Source of the DNA: Lachnospiraceae bacterium Zagget2 | GTDB lineage: Bacteria; Bacillota; Clostridia; Lachnospirales; Lachnospiraceae | NCBI GenBank assembly: GCA_001941045.1 | Contig: MSHD01000059.1 | Location: forward strand, 10,433 to 74,432 | Direction of reading: 5' to 3' | DNA: 64,000 nucleotides | Shown here: piece after piece, positions 24,123-32,437 of the stretch | How the letters are laid out: every line of letters starts with the position of its first letter | How positions within the stretch are numbered: the first letter of the stretch is position 1 | Translations under genes and position numbers: made by a program | Notes under the pieces: model-generated | Told to the model about the DNA's origin: nothing | The model's database searches: none | What the model saw: the letters and a program-made list of their open reading frames with translations, nothing else

Positions 24123-25655
24123 TTACATTAAGGGTGCCACCACTCGCAGAGCGGAATTTACAATGCCGCCAATCAGGCCCTCGCGACAGTCCGCGAGGGA
24201 TACCTCGTGGCTCTTATTAAAACATTCTTCAAAATCATGCTTGATATCCATCACTGCACTGCAGCGATAGAGGAAAGTCCCGCACTCGAAGTGCAGATAC
24301 AGGCTTCGATAATCCAGATTAATTGTGCCTACCGTGGCAATGCGGTCGTCACACACAAAGGATTTCGCATGCACAAAGCCCGGTGTATACTCATAAATCT
24401 TCACACCCGCATTCAGAAGGGCCGGATAGTATGTCCTGGCCATGGAGAATACCAGCTTCTTATCCGGAATACCGGGCATCTGGATCCGCACATCGACGCC
24501 GCGCTTCGCAGCCAGGCAGAGCGCGCTCTCCATCTCATCGCTGACCAGCAGGTAGGGCGTCGCAATATAGACATAATCCTTCGCCTGATTCAGAATGTTA
24601 ATGTAAACATTCTCTCCGAGCGCTTCATTGTCGAGCGGTGTGTCGCTGTAGGGCACGACGTAGCCATCATCCTCGAAGGCTTCCGGATGCCACCTGTGCG
24701 GACGGAACTGCTCGAAATCGGTCTCCGGCGCGCGGAAACCGTTCCAGATCTCCAGAAACATCATCGTAAAATTGAAGACCGCCTCACCTTCAAGACGCAC
24801 TGCTGTGTCCTTCCAGTGTCCGAATCGCATCTTCCGGTTGATATATTCATCCGCGAGGTTGATGCCTCCATTGTAGGCCGTATGGCCGTCGATCACGAGG
24901 ATCTTACGATGATCCCGGTTGTTCATGACGATTGAAAAGAAGGGGATAAAGCGGTTAAAAGCCATGCACTTGATGCCCATCTCCTCGAGCTTCTGCGCAT
25001 AATGAATCGGCAGCAGCGACACGCAGCCCACGTCGTCGTAGATCAGGCGGACATCGACGCCCTCCTTCACCTTGCGCAGCAAAAGCTCCAGAATCATATC
25101 CCACATCACGCCCTCTGCAATGATGTAGTATTCCAGGAAAATATAATGCTGTGCGCTGCGGATATCCTCAAGCATGTCGGAGAACATCTCCTCACCGACA
25201 CGGTAATACTTCACAGACGTATTCTTCCATACCGGATAGCCGCCATATTTTCCGATGTAAGCAAGGCCTCCGGCTGTCTGTGGATCCGTCTCGCGGATCT
25301 TCTCCAGAATATCCTCGTTCTGCGCCATCGTCTCCTGCATTCCGTCCTTGACCTTCGCAAGGCGCTTCGCCAGCCGCCTGCTCGGTCTCTTATTTCCAAT
25401 CATCAGGTACAGGACGCCGCCCAGCAGCGGCACCGCCATGATCAGAATAATCCAGACAATCTTGTAGGCGGAATTCTCATCCTTGCGGATCAGGTAGAGC
25501 AGGATCAGAATACTCAATACCCGGAAAAAAATATTGATGTAAATCGAATAGGTTCCCAGATAGGCAAAAAAGATTAAAAGCCAGAGCCCCTGGATAATAA
25601 TCGCAAGGCCGACCAGTACCACGCGGCTTGTAAAAATTTTCAGTAATTTTCTCAT
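24123..25655 (-). CDS. cls: Cardiolipin synthase
   Basis: A 510-residue membrane phospholipase-D-family enzyme joining two phosphatidylglycerols into cardiolipin. Two N-terminal TM helices (about 10-30 and 35-55) precede two HKD catalytic motifs: HRKILVIDGHTAYNGGINLA and HAKSFVCDDRIATVGTINLD. Order and length are those of bacterial Cls. The start is set at MRKLLK (25655), with GGAG 11 bases upstream; an upstream in-frame ATG at 25676 has no better site. CBS protein gene follows closely. Confidence 0.93.
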   Translation of the reverse strand: MRKLLKIFTSRVVLVGLAIIIQGLWLLIFFAYLGTYSIYINIFFRVLSILILLYLIRKDENSAYKIVWIILIMAVPLLGGVLYLMIGNKRPSRRLAKRLAKVKDGMQETMAQNEDILEKIRETDPQTAGGLAYIGKYGGYPVWKNTSVKYYRVGEEMFSDMLEDIRSAQHYIFLEYYIIAEGVMWDMILELLLRKVKEGVDVRLIYDDVGCVSLLPIHYAQKLEEMGIKCMAFNRFIPFFSIVMNNRDHRKILVIDGHTAYNGGINLADEYINRKMRFGHWKDTAVRLEGEAVFNFTMMFLEIWNGFRAPETDFEQFRPHRWHPEAFEDDGYVVPYSDTPLDNEALGENVYINILNQAKDYVYIATPYLLVSDEMESALCLAAKRGVDVRIQMPGIPDKKLVFSMARTYYPALLNAGVKIYEYTPGFVHAKSFVCDDRIATVGTINLDYRSLYLHFECGTFLYRCSAVMDIKHDFEECFNKSHEVSLADCREGLIGGIVNSALRVVAPLM

Positions 25656-25720
25656 GTATACCCGTACTCCATCCAACTACAGTATACCTCTCTCCGCGTA
25701 AACTTTCTGTTAAATATTTC

Positions 25721-26539
25721 TTAAGAATCTGCGTTTTCCAGGTGAACCGTCATCTGCGGGAACGGAATCTCGATCTGCTCCTCTTCAAAACGATTGTGCA
25801 CCGTCTCTAGCACACTCCACTTGACATCCCAGTAGTCCCCCGACAGGACCCACGGACGGATCAGGATCGTGATTCCGCTGTCCGCAAGCTCGTCGACCGC
25901 CACCACACAGGCCGGTTCCTTCAGTATCCGCTCATCACTGTCCAGGATCTCATGGATCACACGCTGCGCCTTCTTAAGGTCACTGCCGTAAGCCACGCTG
26001 ACGCTCATGTCGACACGCCGCGTCTCATTGGCGGAATAATTGATAATCGTACCGTTGGCCAGTGTGCCGTTCGGCAGAATCACATTGCGGTTGTCCACCG
26101 TATGTAAGGTTGTGGCAAAGAGCGAAATCTCCACCACCGTTCCCTCGCAGCTGCTCGCCGAGACGAAATCGCCGACCTTGAAGGGCTTCAGGATCAGAAT
26201 CAGAATGCCTCCTGCAAAATTGGAAAGGCTGCCCTGCAGGGACAGACCAACCGCCACACCCGCGGTGCCGAGAATCGTAATGAAGGAAGTCGTCTGTACA
26301 CCGAAATGCGCGAGGATGACAAGCGCCAGGATTACATAGGCCGCAATCTTTACGAATCCGTCCAGAAACTGGATGACGCCGGTATCGATCTGCGCGCGCT
26401 CCAGCATGCCACTCAGGAACTTTCTCAGATACTTGATCGCCTTGATGCCAATGAAGATACAAACCAGCGCCCATACGACCGACATGCCTGCCGAGAGAAG
26501 TTTTGGCCAAAGGGTTGCGATAACAGCTTCCAGATTCAT
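25721..26539 (-). CDS. mscS: Small-conductance mechanosensitive channel (MscS family)
   Basis: A 272-residue channel that opens under membrane tension to release solutes. Three TM helices are seen (about 18-38, 62-83, 87-112), the last being the pore helix with GTAGVAVGLSLQGSLSNFAG followed by GGILILILKPFKVGDFV, the family signature. A cytoplasmic beta domain (VDNRNVILPNGTLANGTIIN) and alpha/beta vestibule follow. The ATG overlaps the stop of ligA by 4 bases (26536-26539). Confidence 0.93.
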   Translation of the reverse strand: MNLEAVIATLWPKLLSAGMSVVWALVCIFIGIKAIKYLRKFLSGMLERAQIDTGVIQFLDGFVKIAAYVILALVILAHFGVQTTSFITILGTAGVAVGLSLQGSLSNFAGGILILILKPFKVGDFVSASSCEGTVVEISLFATTLHTVDNRNVILPNGTLANGTIINYSANETRRVDMSVSVAYGSDLKKAQRVIHEILDSDERILKEPACVVAVDELADSGITILIRPWVLSGDYWDVKWSVLETVHNRFEEEQIEIPFPQMTVHLENADS

Positions 26540-28524
26540 GATGTTTTTTCCTCCTCATTCTGTGTATAACGGTCCAGAAAATCCTGTTCCGATATAATTT
26601 CAACGCCCAGCTCCTTCGCTTTTTTATTTTTAGAAGAAGACGACAGAACGTCATTGTTAATCAGAAAATCTGTCTTTGAGGTGACGCTGCCGGTAACTTT
26701 CCCGCCCTTCGACTCGATAAGATTTTTGAGGGCATTGCGATTCGGAAAATGCGTAAGGCTTCCGGTGATCACAAAGACCTTTCCGGTGAGCGTCTGCGCA
26801 CTTTCGTCCGTTTCCTCGCGGTAAAGGGATAGCTCGTCCAGCAAATCATCGAGCCAGCGGTTATGCTCCGCGTCACGGAAATACTCCTCCACGGAAGCTC
26901 CGATTACGCCGCCGATACCAGGGATTTCGCTCAGTTCCTCTGCTGAAGCACAGCGCAGACGGGTAAGATCATCCTGATACTCACGGCAGAGCAGTTTCGC
27001 ATTCGCAAGGCCGATATTGGGAATGCCAAGGCTGTAGATCACACGGGAAAGCGTCGTACGGCGTGCCTTTTCGGCGCTCCCGATCAGATTCTCGTAGGAT
27101 TTTTCACCAAAGCCTTCCATCTCCACGATCTCATCGCGGTGCCGATCCAGATGGAACAGGTCCGCGTACTCGTGGATAAAACCCTTTCCGATCAGCTTTT
27201 CGAGCGTCATTTCGGAAAGGCCGTCGATGTTCATGGCATCGCGGCTCACAAAGAGCGTGAAGGCCTTGATCTTCTTCGCCTGACAGTCCGGATTCGTGCA
27301 GTACAGAGACTCCACACCTCCTGTGCTCTCGATCCGGGTCAGTCCGCCGCAGACCGGACAGCGCTCCGGGATCGGAGCATTTCCGCTGCCGGTCCGGTTC
27401 TCGGCAATCTGCGGGATGATCATATTCGCCTTGTAAACCGTGATCTCATCACCGATTCCAAGGCGCAGCGCCTTCAGGATGCTGACATTGTGCACCGATG
27501 CACGGCTGACCGTCGTTCCCTCCAGCTCCACCGGCTCGAAGACCGCGACCGGATTGATGAGGCCGGTGCGCGAAGGACTCCACTCGATCTCAACAAGATG
27601 TGTCTCGCGCTGCTCATCCTGCCACTTGAAGGCATAGGAATCCCGCGGAAATTTTGCTGTGCGGCCGAGCGACTGACCGTAGGCGATATCCTCATAGACG
27701 CTGACCAGCCCGTCCGACGGAAAATCATTCTGCGTGATTGCCTCCGAAAAGGCACGCACCGCCTCCGGCACCTGAGAGCCGGTCACCTTTTTGTATTCCA
27801 CCACGTCGAAACCCTGCTCTCTCATCCAGAGGAACTGCTTTTCCCTGGAATTTTCAAAGTCAACGCCGTCCGCGCGCACAAGCGCGAATGCATAAAAATA
27901 GACACAACGCTGCGCGGTGATCTCGTTATTCAGCTGCCGGACGGAACCGCTGCAGAGATTCCGCGGATTCTTGTAGCGGGCAGCCTCATCGTCGATTTCG
28001 CGATTGATCCGTTTAAAGTCCGAATATCGGATGACCGCCTCGCCGCGGAGCACGGTCGTCCCCTTATGCGGAATCTTTAGCGGCACATTCTGAAAGACCC
28101 GCGCATTATTCGTGATGACCTCTCCGACTTCGCCGTTTCCGCGCGTCACGGCCTTGAAAAGCGCGCCGTTCTCGTAGGTAAGCACGACCGTCAACCCGTC
28201 CAGCTTCCAGGACAGAAGTACCTCATGCTCCCCTGCGAAATCCGCAAGCGCGCCGACATCCTTCGTCTTGTCGAGCGAGAGCATCGGCGTCTCATGCCGT
28301 TCCTTCGGCAGCTCATCGACTGCCTCATAACCTACCGTCACCGTCGGACTGCCCGACAGGATGGTGCCGGTATCCTGTTCCAATTGCACAAGCTCATCGT
28401 ACAGTTTATCATATTCGAGATTGCTCATGATCTCGCGGTCTTCCTGGTAATAGGCTTTCGAAGCCGCCAGAAGCCTGGCGCCAAGCTCCCGCATCCGGGC
28501 AATCTTCGTCTCTGTCTCATCCAT
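26536..28524 (-). CDS. ligA: NAD-dependent DNA ligase LigA
   Basis: A 662-residue ligase that seals nicks using NAD+. Domains in order: Ia, adenylation domain with the AMP-accepting Lys about 107 in SWKLDGLTV, OB fold, a four-Cys zinc finger (CPVCGG ... YCTNPDC), helix-hairpin-helix repeats (SLGIPNIGLANAKLL; IPGIGGVIGASV) and a C-terminal BRCT domain (LTGKVFVITGSLTHFPNRNA). The KLDG in place of the usual KIDG is common in Lachnospiraceae. The start at 28524 (MDETETK) has AGGAGG 9 bases upstream and overlaps the end of the pseudouridine synthase gene by 8 bases. It forms an operon with mscS and the synthase. Confidence 0.95.
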   Translation of the reverse strand: MDETETKIARMRELGARLLAASKAYYQEDREIMSNLEYDKLYDELVQLEQDTGTILSGSPTVTVGYEAVDELPKERHETPMLSLDKTKDVGALADFAGEHEVLLSWKLDGLTVVLTYENGALFKAVTRGNGEVGEVITNNARVFQNVPLKIPHKGTTVLRGEAVIRYSDFKRINREIDDEAARYKNPRNLCSGSVRQLNNEITAQRCVYFYAFALVRADGVDFENSREKQFLWMREQGFDVVEYKKVTGSQVPEAVRAFSEAITQNDFPSDGLVSVYEDIAYGQSLGRTAKFPRDSYAFKWQDEQRETHLVEIEWSPSRTGLINPVAVFEPVELEGTTVSRASVHNVSILKALRLGIGDEITVYKANMIIPQIAENRTGSGNAPIPERCPVCGGLTRIESTGGVESLYCTNPDCQAKKIKAFTLFVSRDAMNIDGLSEMTLEKLIGKGFIHEYADLFHLDRHRDEIVEMEGFGEKSYENLIGSAEKARRTTLSRVIYSLGIPNIGLANAKLLCREYQDDLTRLRCASAEELSEIPGIGGVIGASVEEYFRDAEHNRWLDDLLDELSLYREETDESAQTLTGKVFVITGSLTHFPNRNALKNLIESKGGKVTGSVTSKTDFLINNDVLSSSSKNKKAKELGVEIISEQDFLDRYTQNEEEKTS

Positions 28525-29245
28525 CCTGCATGTCCTCCTGCCTTTCATCCAGCATCGCCATCAACTCCAGGCGTTCCTTTTCCGTCACATTCCGCCAGGC
28601 GCCGGTCTTCAGATGACCCAGACGGATATTCAGAATCCGTACTCTTTTCAGCTCCTGTACATGATAGCCGAATTCTCCGCACATCCGGCGGATCTGCCGG
28701 TTCAGTCCCTGCGTCAGCACGATGCGGAACGAGCGTTTCCCGATCCGTTCGATCTGACAGGGTCTCGTCGTGACAGCGAGCTCACGAAGATAGACGCCGG
28801 CTGCCATATCTTTCAGAAACCGGTCATTGAAATCATGGTCGAGCGTGACTTCGTATTCTTTTTCATGGGAATTTGCGCCGCGCATCATACGATGAATGAG
28901 GTCTCCCTGATTTGTCATCAGGAGCAATCCCTCCGAATCCTTGTCCAGCCTTCCTGCATAGGTGACACGTTTCGGATAATGCAGAAAATCGATAATATTC
29001 ACGTCGCCGCCCTGACTCTTCTCTGAGCAGACGACGCCTCGCGGCTTGTTAAGAGCAAGAAGGATGATCTCATCTTTCTTTTCGACCGGTTCCCCGTCGA
29101 GAAGCACAATCTGCCCCTCTTCGACCTGCGTTCCGGGCACAGCCACGTATCCGTCAACCTTCACGCGCCCCTCCTCGATCAGGCGATCCGCTGCACGCCG
29201 CGAGCAGACACCGGCCTCACTCAGATATTTATTAAGACGAATCAT
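28517..29245 (-). CDS. rluF: RsuA/RluF-family pseudouridine synthase
   Basis: A 242-residue rRNA pseudouridine synthase. An S4 RNA-binding domain (MIRLNKYLSEAGVCSRRAAD, 1-60) precedes the catalytic domain with YAGRLDKDSEGLLLMT (catalytic Asp about 101) and the late motif GLNRQIRRMCGEFGYHVQEL. The length and the phrase LNRQIRRMCGEFGY resemble RluF/RluB of 23S rRNA; which uridine is modified cannot be decided here. It overlaps ligA by 8 bases. Confidence 0.88.
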   Translation of the reverse strand: MIRLNKYLSEAGVCSRRAADRLIEEGRVKVDGYVAVPGTQVEEGQIVLLDGEPVEKKDEIILLALNKPRGVVCSEKSQGGDVNIIDFLHYPKRVTYAGRLDKDSEGLLLMTNQGDLIHRMMRGANSHEKEYEVTLDHDFNDRFLKDMAAGVYLRELAVTTRPCQIERIGKRSFRIVLTQGLNRQIRRMCGEFGYHVQELKRVRILNIRLGHLKTGAWRNVTEKERLELMAMLDERQEDMQDG

Positions 29246-29337
29246 CTATGTACCGTTCCCTTCCGGGACTGCTTATCCTTTGCAGCCCCGCCTTCCCTAT
29301 CATACCAGAGATTCCCGGAAAAGACCAGAACTTCTTA

Positions 29338-29772
29338 TCATAGATAAGCCCTTAGCTTCTCCATATTTTTCTCCTCAAAATCCATGATCTCCCGCGCTAT
29401 CTCACAGTATTCTCTCTGTGCACCGCGATTCGCCTTCACTGCCTTCATCAGATCCGTAATGCCCATCGCATTCCCGCGAATCAGCATATCCGCAAGGTGC
29501 GGCGTACTGGTATTGAGCAGCGTGTTCATCTGGATACCGCCCCAGAGTTTTGTACGATCCAGCGCACGCCTTCGCGGCATCTCCTCTTTTTCCCTGGCAA
29601 ATTCCCGTTCCACCTGCTCTTCATAGCGCAAAAACCGGCAGGCCTGCCGGTTCAGATCAAGTGCCAGATCCTCATCCTCTACCTTGCTGATCATCATATT
29701 GATCGCGTCCCGTCCCACATGTGCGTTTTTATAACACTCTGTAAGCACCGCTCTGTCTGCTTCGGTAATCAT
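29338..29772 (-). CDS. Helical-bundle protein of unknown function
   Basis: A 144-residue soluble, all-helical protein (ITEADRAVLTECYKNAHVGR at the start, then KLWGGIQMNTLLNTSTPHLA and NAMGITDLMKAVKANRGAQR) that recurs in Lachnospiraceae without an assigned role. It looks like a ferritin-like four-helix bundle, but no ExxH metal ligands were seen, so iron binding is not claimed. Its ribosome binding site (AAAGGAG, 8 bases before the ATG) is buried in the 3' arm of a terminator-like hairpin. Confidence 0.75.
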   Translation of the reverse strand: MITEADRAVLTECYKNAHVGRDAINMMISKVEDEDLALDLNRQACRFLRYEEQVEREFAREKEEMPRRRALDRTKLWGGIQMNTLLNTSTPHLADMLIRGNAMGITDLMKAVKANRGAQREYCEIAREIMDFEEKNMEKLRAYL

Positions 29773-29820
29773 AAAAAAAGCTCCTTTCCCCGGCTGTTAT
29801 CATAGGGTATGGAGCTTTTT
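29773..29820 (-). terminator. Terminator whose 3' arm contains the next gene's Shine-Dalgarno
   Basis: AAAAAGCTCC (29775-29784) and GGAGCTTTTT (29811-29820) form a perfect 10-base stem; on the minus strand seven T follow and end directly at the ATG (29772). The GGAG of the downstream gene is within the stem. It would terminate the SH3-protein transcript and hide the ribosome binding site in any read-through RNA. Confidence 0.7.
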
Positions 29821-29854
29821 CACATTTTATTCAGATATCAGACTGCCTGACATA

Positions 29855-30871
29855 CTACTCCAGGTATTCACTCATCACATAACCGGTCTGGCCATTATAC
29901 TCAATCTTGCTCCAGCCATTTTCATAGGACTCAATCACAGTGACCGACTCGCCCTGATAGGCAAGCGCCACCCTGCTGGAATCTGACGACGCCTCGCTGC
30001 GCACGTTTACACTATCCGTCACGCGCGTTGTACGATTCTCTGCGGTCGCCTCGCCGGTATCCACAGCCTCGTCAGCTGTCTCTTCCGTCTCCTCAGACGC
30101 ATCTGCGGTCTGCTCATCTTCCTCAGCAGTTTCCTCCGAACTCTCCTCCTCCGATTCGTTCTCTGCCAGCTCAAGCGCACTCTGCATGAACTGTGCCAGG
30201 GTGGAATCACTCTCCAGCGCCTCCTCATAGCGCGTCTGCACATCAGCATAAAGCGCCTGCACATCAGCATCCTGCTCCAGCTCCTCAACGTAAGCCTGCA
30301 GATCTGCGTCATCATCCACGCTGCTGTACTGGATCAGCCTGTCTCCATATTCATCCTGCGGCAGCAGGGAAAGACAGATGATACCGGGCGCAAGCGTCTC
30401 AACCCCGTCAATCTTCATGTCATAGCAGATAAACGCGATATAGGCGTCCTCCTCCAGTCCGTTCATCGTATAGCAGACCAGATTGCTGTAGGACTCATAG
30501 GCTCTGTCGTTCTTCTCGATTTCTTCCTTGTCCTCATCGGACAGCTCGTCAACAATCAGTGCCAGTGTATCCACATCTCCGTCCACAATACAATCCATAT
30601 AGGTTTTTACAAGCGTAATGATGGACGCATGCTCATTTACAGTCAGTACATTCTCTACCTCTTCGACTTCCTCCGTCTCTTCCGCCGTGCTATCTTCCCC
30701 GCTGTCCAGCTCTGTCTCCTGCGCAGCCTCCTCCGAGATACTCTCTGTCGCATCGCCGCTGCCGCAGCTGACCGCCAAAACGATAATAACAATAAGCAGT
30801 ACCGCAAGTGCGGCAATATAGAGCTTATACTTCTGTAAAAATTTCAGAATCTCCTCTTTGTTCCATTTCAT
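29855..30871 (-). CDS. Membrane-anchored SH3-domain protein
   Basis: A 338-residue protein. A cytoplasmic MKWNKEEILKFLQKYK precedes one TM helix (about 18-36) that ends in VSCGSG; it could be a type II anchor or, with Cys 36, an atypical lipoprotein. A very acidic linker follows, then a folded region (about 75-225: EHASIITLVKTYMDCIVDGD), a second Glu/Thr-rich linker, and a C-terminal bacterial SH3 domain (VTDSVNVRSEASSDSSRVAL to the end). SH3b domains bind cell-wall peptides, so the protein probably sits at the wall. The start at 30871 has GGAGG 8 bases upstream. No enzyme domain is present. Confidence 0.82.
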   Translation of the reverse strand: MKWNKEEILKFLQKYKLYIAALAVLLIVIIVLAVSCGSGDATESISEEAAQETELDSGEDSTAEETEEVEEVENVLTVNEHASIITLVKTYMDCIVDGDVDTLALIVDELSDEDKEEIEKNDRAYESYSNLVCYTMNGLEEDAYIAFICYDMKIDGVETLAPGIICLSLLPQDEYGDRLIQYSSVDDDADLQAYVEELEQDADVQALYADVQTRYEEALESDSTLAQFMQSALELAENESEEESSEETAEEDEQTADASEETEETADEAVDTGEATAENRTTRVTDSVNVRSEASSDSSRVALAYQGESVTVIESYENGWSKIEYNGQTGYVMSEYLE

Positions 30872-30932
30872 GGCAAATTCCTCCAAATATGAATTTCCAT
30901 AACGGGCTCCCTCGAAAAGTAAGAACGAAAAA

Positions 30933-31007
30933 TGCACCTGACAAGATTCGAACTTGCGACACCGGGCGTCGGAGGCCCGTGCTCTATCCAGCTGAGCTAC
31001 AGGTGCA
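30933..31007 (-). tRNA. tRNA-Arg (anticodon CCG)
   Basis: A cloverleaf folds: acceptor TGCACCT/AGGTGCA, D arm AGCTCAGCTGGATAGAGC, anticodon stem CGGGC/GCCCG with loop CTCCGAC (anticodon CCG, codon CGG), and T arm with GTTCGAATC. CCA is not encoded; a T run follows the 3' end. Confidence 0.95.
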
Positions 31008-31025
31008 TGGCTTATTACCTCACCT

Positions 31026-31054
31026 ATCATACACCAAGTTGAAGAAATAAGCAA
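31026..31054 (-). promoter_or_regulatory. Promoter of tRNA-Arg
   Basis: TTGCTT (31049-31054), 17-base spacer, TATGAT (31026-31031) on the minus strand, about 20 bases before the tRNA 5' end. Confidence 0.55.
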
Positions 31055-31088
31055 ATGTTTTTTGTAACAAAGTTGTAATATTTTTCCC

Positions 31089-31337
31089 CAGTTCAGCGCG
31101 GCAGAGGGCTGGTAAAGCAGGCTTTGCAGATTTATCTGCAAAAGACTGGTTTTCCAGACCGTAGGCTGGGCGGAACGCCCAGCAGCTCCAGGAAGCCCGC
31201 AATGCGGGCTTCCTGGAGCCTGCCGCACTGAACTGCCACTACCTTACTCGGCTTCCTGGAGCTTGCCGCGCTGAACTGCCGCTACCTTACATGGGCTTCC
31301 TGGAGTCTGCCGCGCTGAACCGCCGCTACCCTACACG
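31089..31337. repeat. Structured repeat element: nested hairpins closed by a repeated arm
   Basis: CAGTTCAGCGCGGCAG (31089-31104) is complementary to three later copies of CTGCCGCGCTGAACTG (31220-31235, 31263-31278, 31307-31322, each with 0-2 changes). Between the first pair stand four hairpins: TTTGCAGA/TCTGCAAA, CTGG/CCAG, GCTGGGCG/CGCCCAGC (31165-31183) and a perfect 16-base stem, GCTCCAGGAAGCCCGC with its complement (31185-31219). The right side is three tandem units of 43-44 bases starting GGCTTCCTGGAG (31207, 31250, 31294). There is no reading frame. The region fills the gap between the DUF5688 gene and tRNA-Arg. Confidence 0.8.
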
Positions 31338-31347
31338 GGCTTTCCGG

Positions 31348-32223
31348 TTATCCTTTCCTCCACAGCAGCACCCGCTTCTCCTTGCTTGAATAATAATACA
31401 CATTCCCGCTCAGGTACTCCTCCCGGCTCACACAGCGCCGGTTCACCGTATGCACGATCTCCTCCAGATCCGCGTTCTTAGGCGTTTCCTCAGCCGGGAG
31501 CAGGATGACTTCGTGAACACTGCTTGGCAGTACAAAATAGTCTCCGCCCAGACGCTCCATGCACATCATCTGCACTCCCGGATCCAGAATGCAGGCCGCA
31601 CCGTACTCTTTCCGACTGTTGCTCAGAACATAAAGGTGGCTCTTCGCGTCACCGAGGCCGTACTCCTCCAGCAACTGCTCGAGCGGCTGAAAGAAAGCCG
31701 GCTCCCTGCGCATATTCCGCACTGCTGTCTCATGAAGCTCATCCGGCGTCAGCCCCCAGCTCTGTATGTGTTCCGTGCGAACAAGCGCCGTTGCATTTTT
31801 TATAATATGATCAGGGATTTTCAGATAGTACACGATGGCCAGATCCAGCCATTTTCGATGAGGTACCTGCTCCAGAAGTTCTGTGTTGCGGGCTGCGGAG
31901 ATCAGCCTGCAGTAAATCTGCTCCTGCGCATTTTCATATTCCAGAAATCTCCTTAACTCTTCGCCAGGCAGCACCCGGCTGTCATGCTGAAGGCTCAGCA
32001 CCATCTGCGCGATTTCCCGGATATAGCCCGGATCCGGACTGCTTCGATAATAATGATTCACATAGACCGTGGGCTGCTCTCTGCGCCCCGGCATCATACA
32101 GCTGAACCCATCCAGATGAACATTATTATTCTTCAGCACGTGAACTCTGCGGACATACTCGCCCGGAGCCAGTCTGCTGCTGATTTCCTCCTCAAGGAGA
32201 TCCAGAAACCTGTCGTAGGTCAT
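31348..32223 (-). CDS. DUF5688-family protein
   Basis: A 291-residue soluble protein of a family found in Lachnospiraceae and relatives. It starts MTYDRFLDLLEEEISSRLAP, then has VLKNNNVHLDGFSCM and PTVYVNHYY, the early conserved segments of DUF5688 as I recall them. The C-terminal half has SHLYVLSNSRKEYGAACILD and SSVHEVILLPA. The family resembles proteins encoded near accessory or mobile regions and has no known activity. AAAGGAT lies before the ATG. The gene is followed directly by the repeat element. Confidence 0.75.
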   Translation of the reverse strand: MTYDRFLDLLEEEISSRLAPGEYVRRVHVLKNNNVHLDGFSCMMPGRREQPTVYVNHYYRSSPDPGYIREIAQMVLSLQHDSRVLPGEELRRFLEYENAQEQIYCRLISAARNTELLEQVPHRKWLDLAIVYYLKIPDHIIKNATALVRTEHIQSWGLTPDELHETAVRNMRREPAFFQPLEQLLEEYGLGDAKSHLYVLSNSRKEYGAACILDPGVQMMCMERLGGDYFVLPSSVHEVILLPAEETPKNADLEEIVHTVNRRCVSREEYLSGNVYYYSSKEKRVLLWRKG

Positions 32224-32363
32224 AATAATCCTTTATCCTTTATCCTTTCTGCTTCTCTCCTCCTTTTGCTCTGATCCTTCTTTGGGAAATGTTGTGCGAG
32301 AGCACAGACACGTTTTATATCTTTGTCCAGTGTAACCGATTCGGCGGTTTTTTGCAAGCCGCA

Positions 32364-32392
32364 TTTACAATCTTCCGAAATTATATTATAAT
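32364..32392 (+). promoter_or_regulatory. Promoter of the DAHP synthase gene
   Basis: TTTACA (32364-32369), 17-base spacer, TATAAT (32387-32392). The leader is only about 38 bases and shows no riboswitch or attenuator. Confidence 0.7.
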
Positions 32393-32437
32393 ATTTCTGT
32401 TCGCGCTGCGGACGATTCTACACGAAGGAGAACGATT

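Noticed and set aside
30872-31228. Upstream extension of the SH3-protein frame through tRNA-Arg
   Set aside because: The extension crosses the tRNA and its promoter and has no ribosome binding site; the ATG at 30871 has GGAGG.
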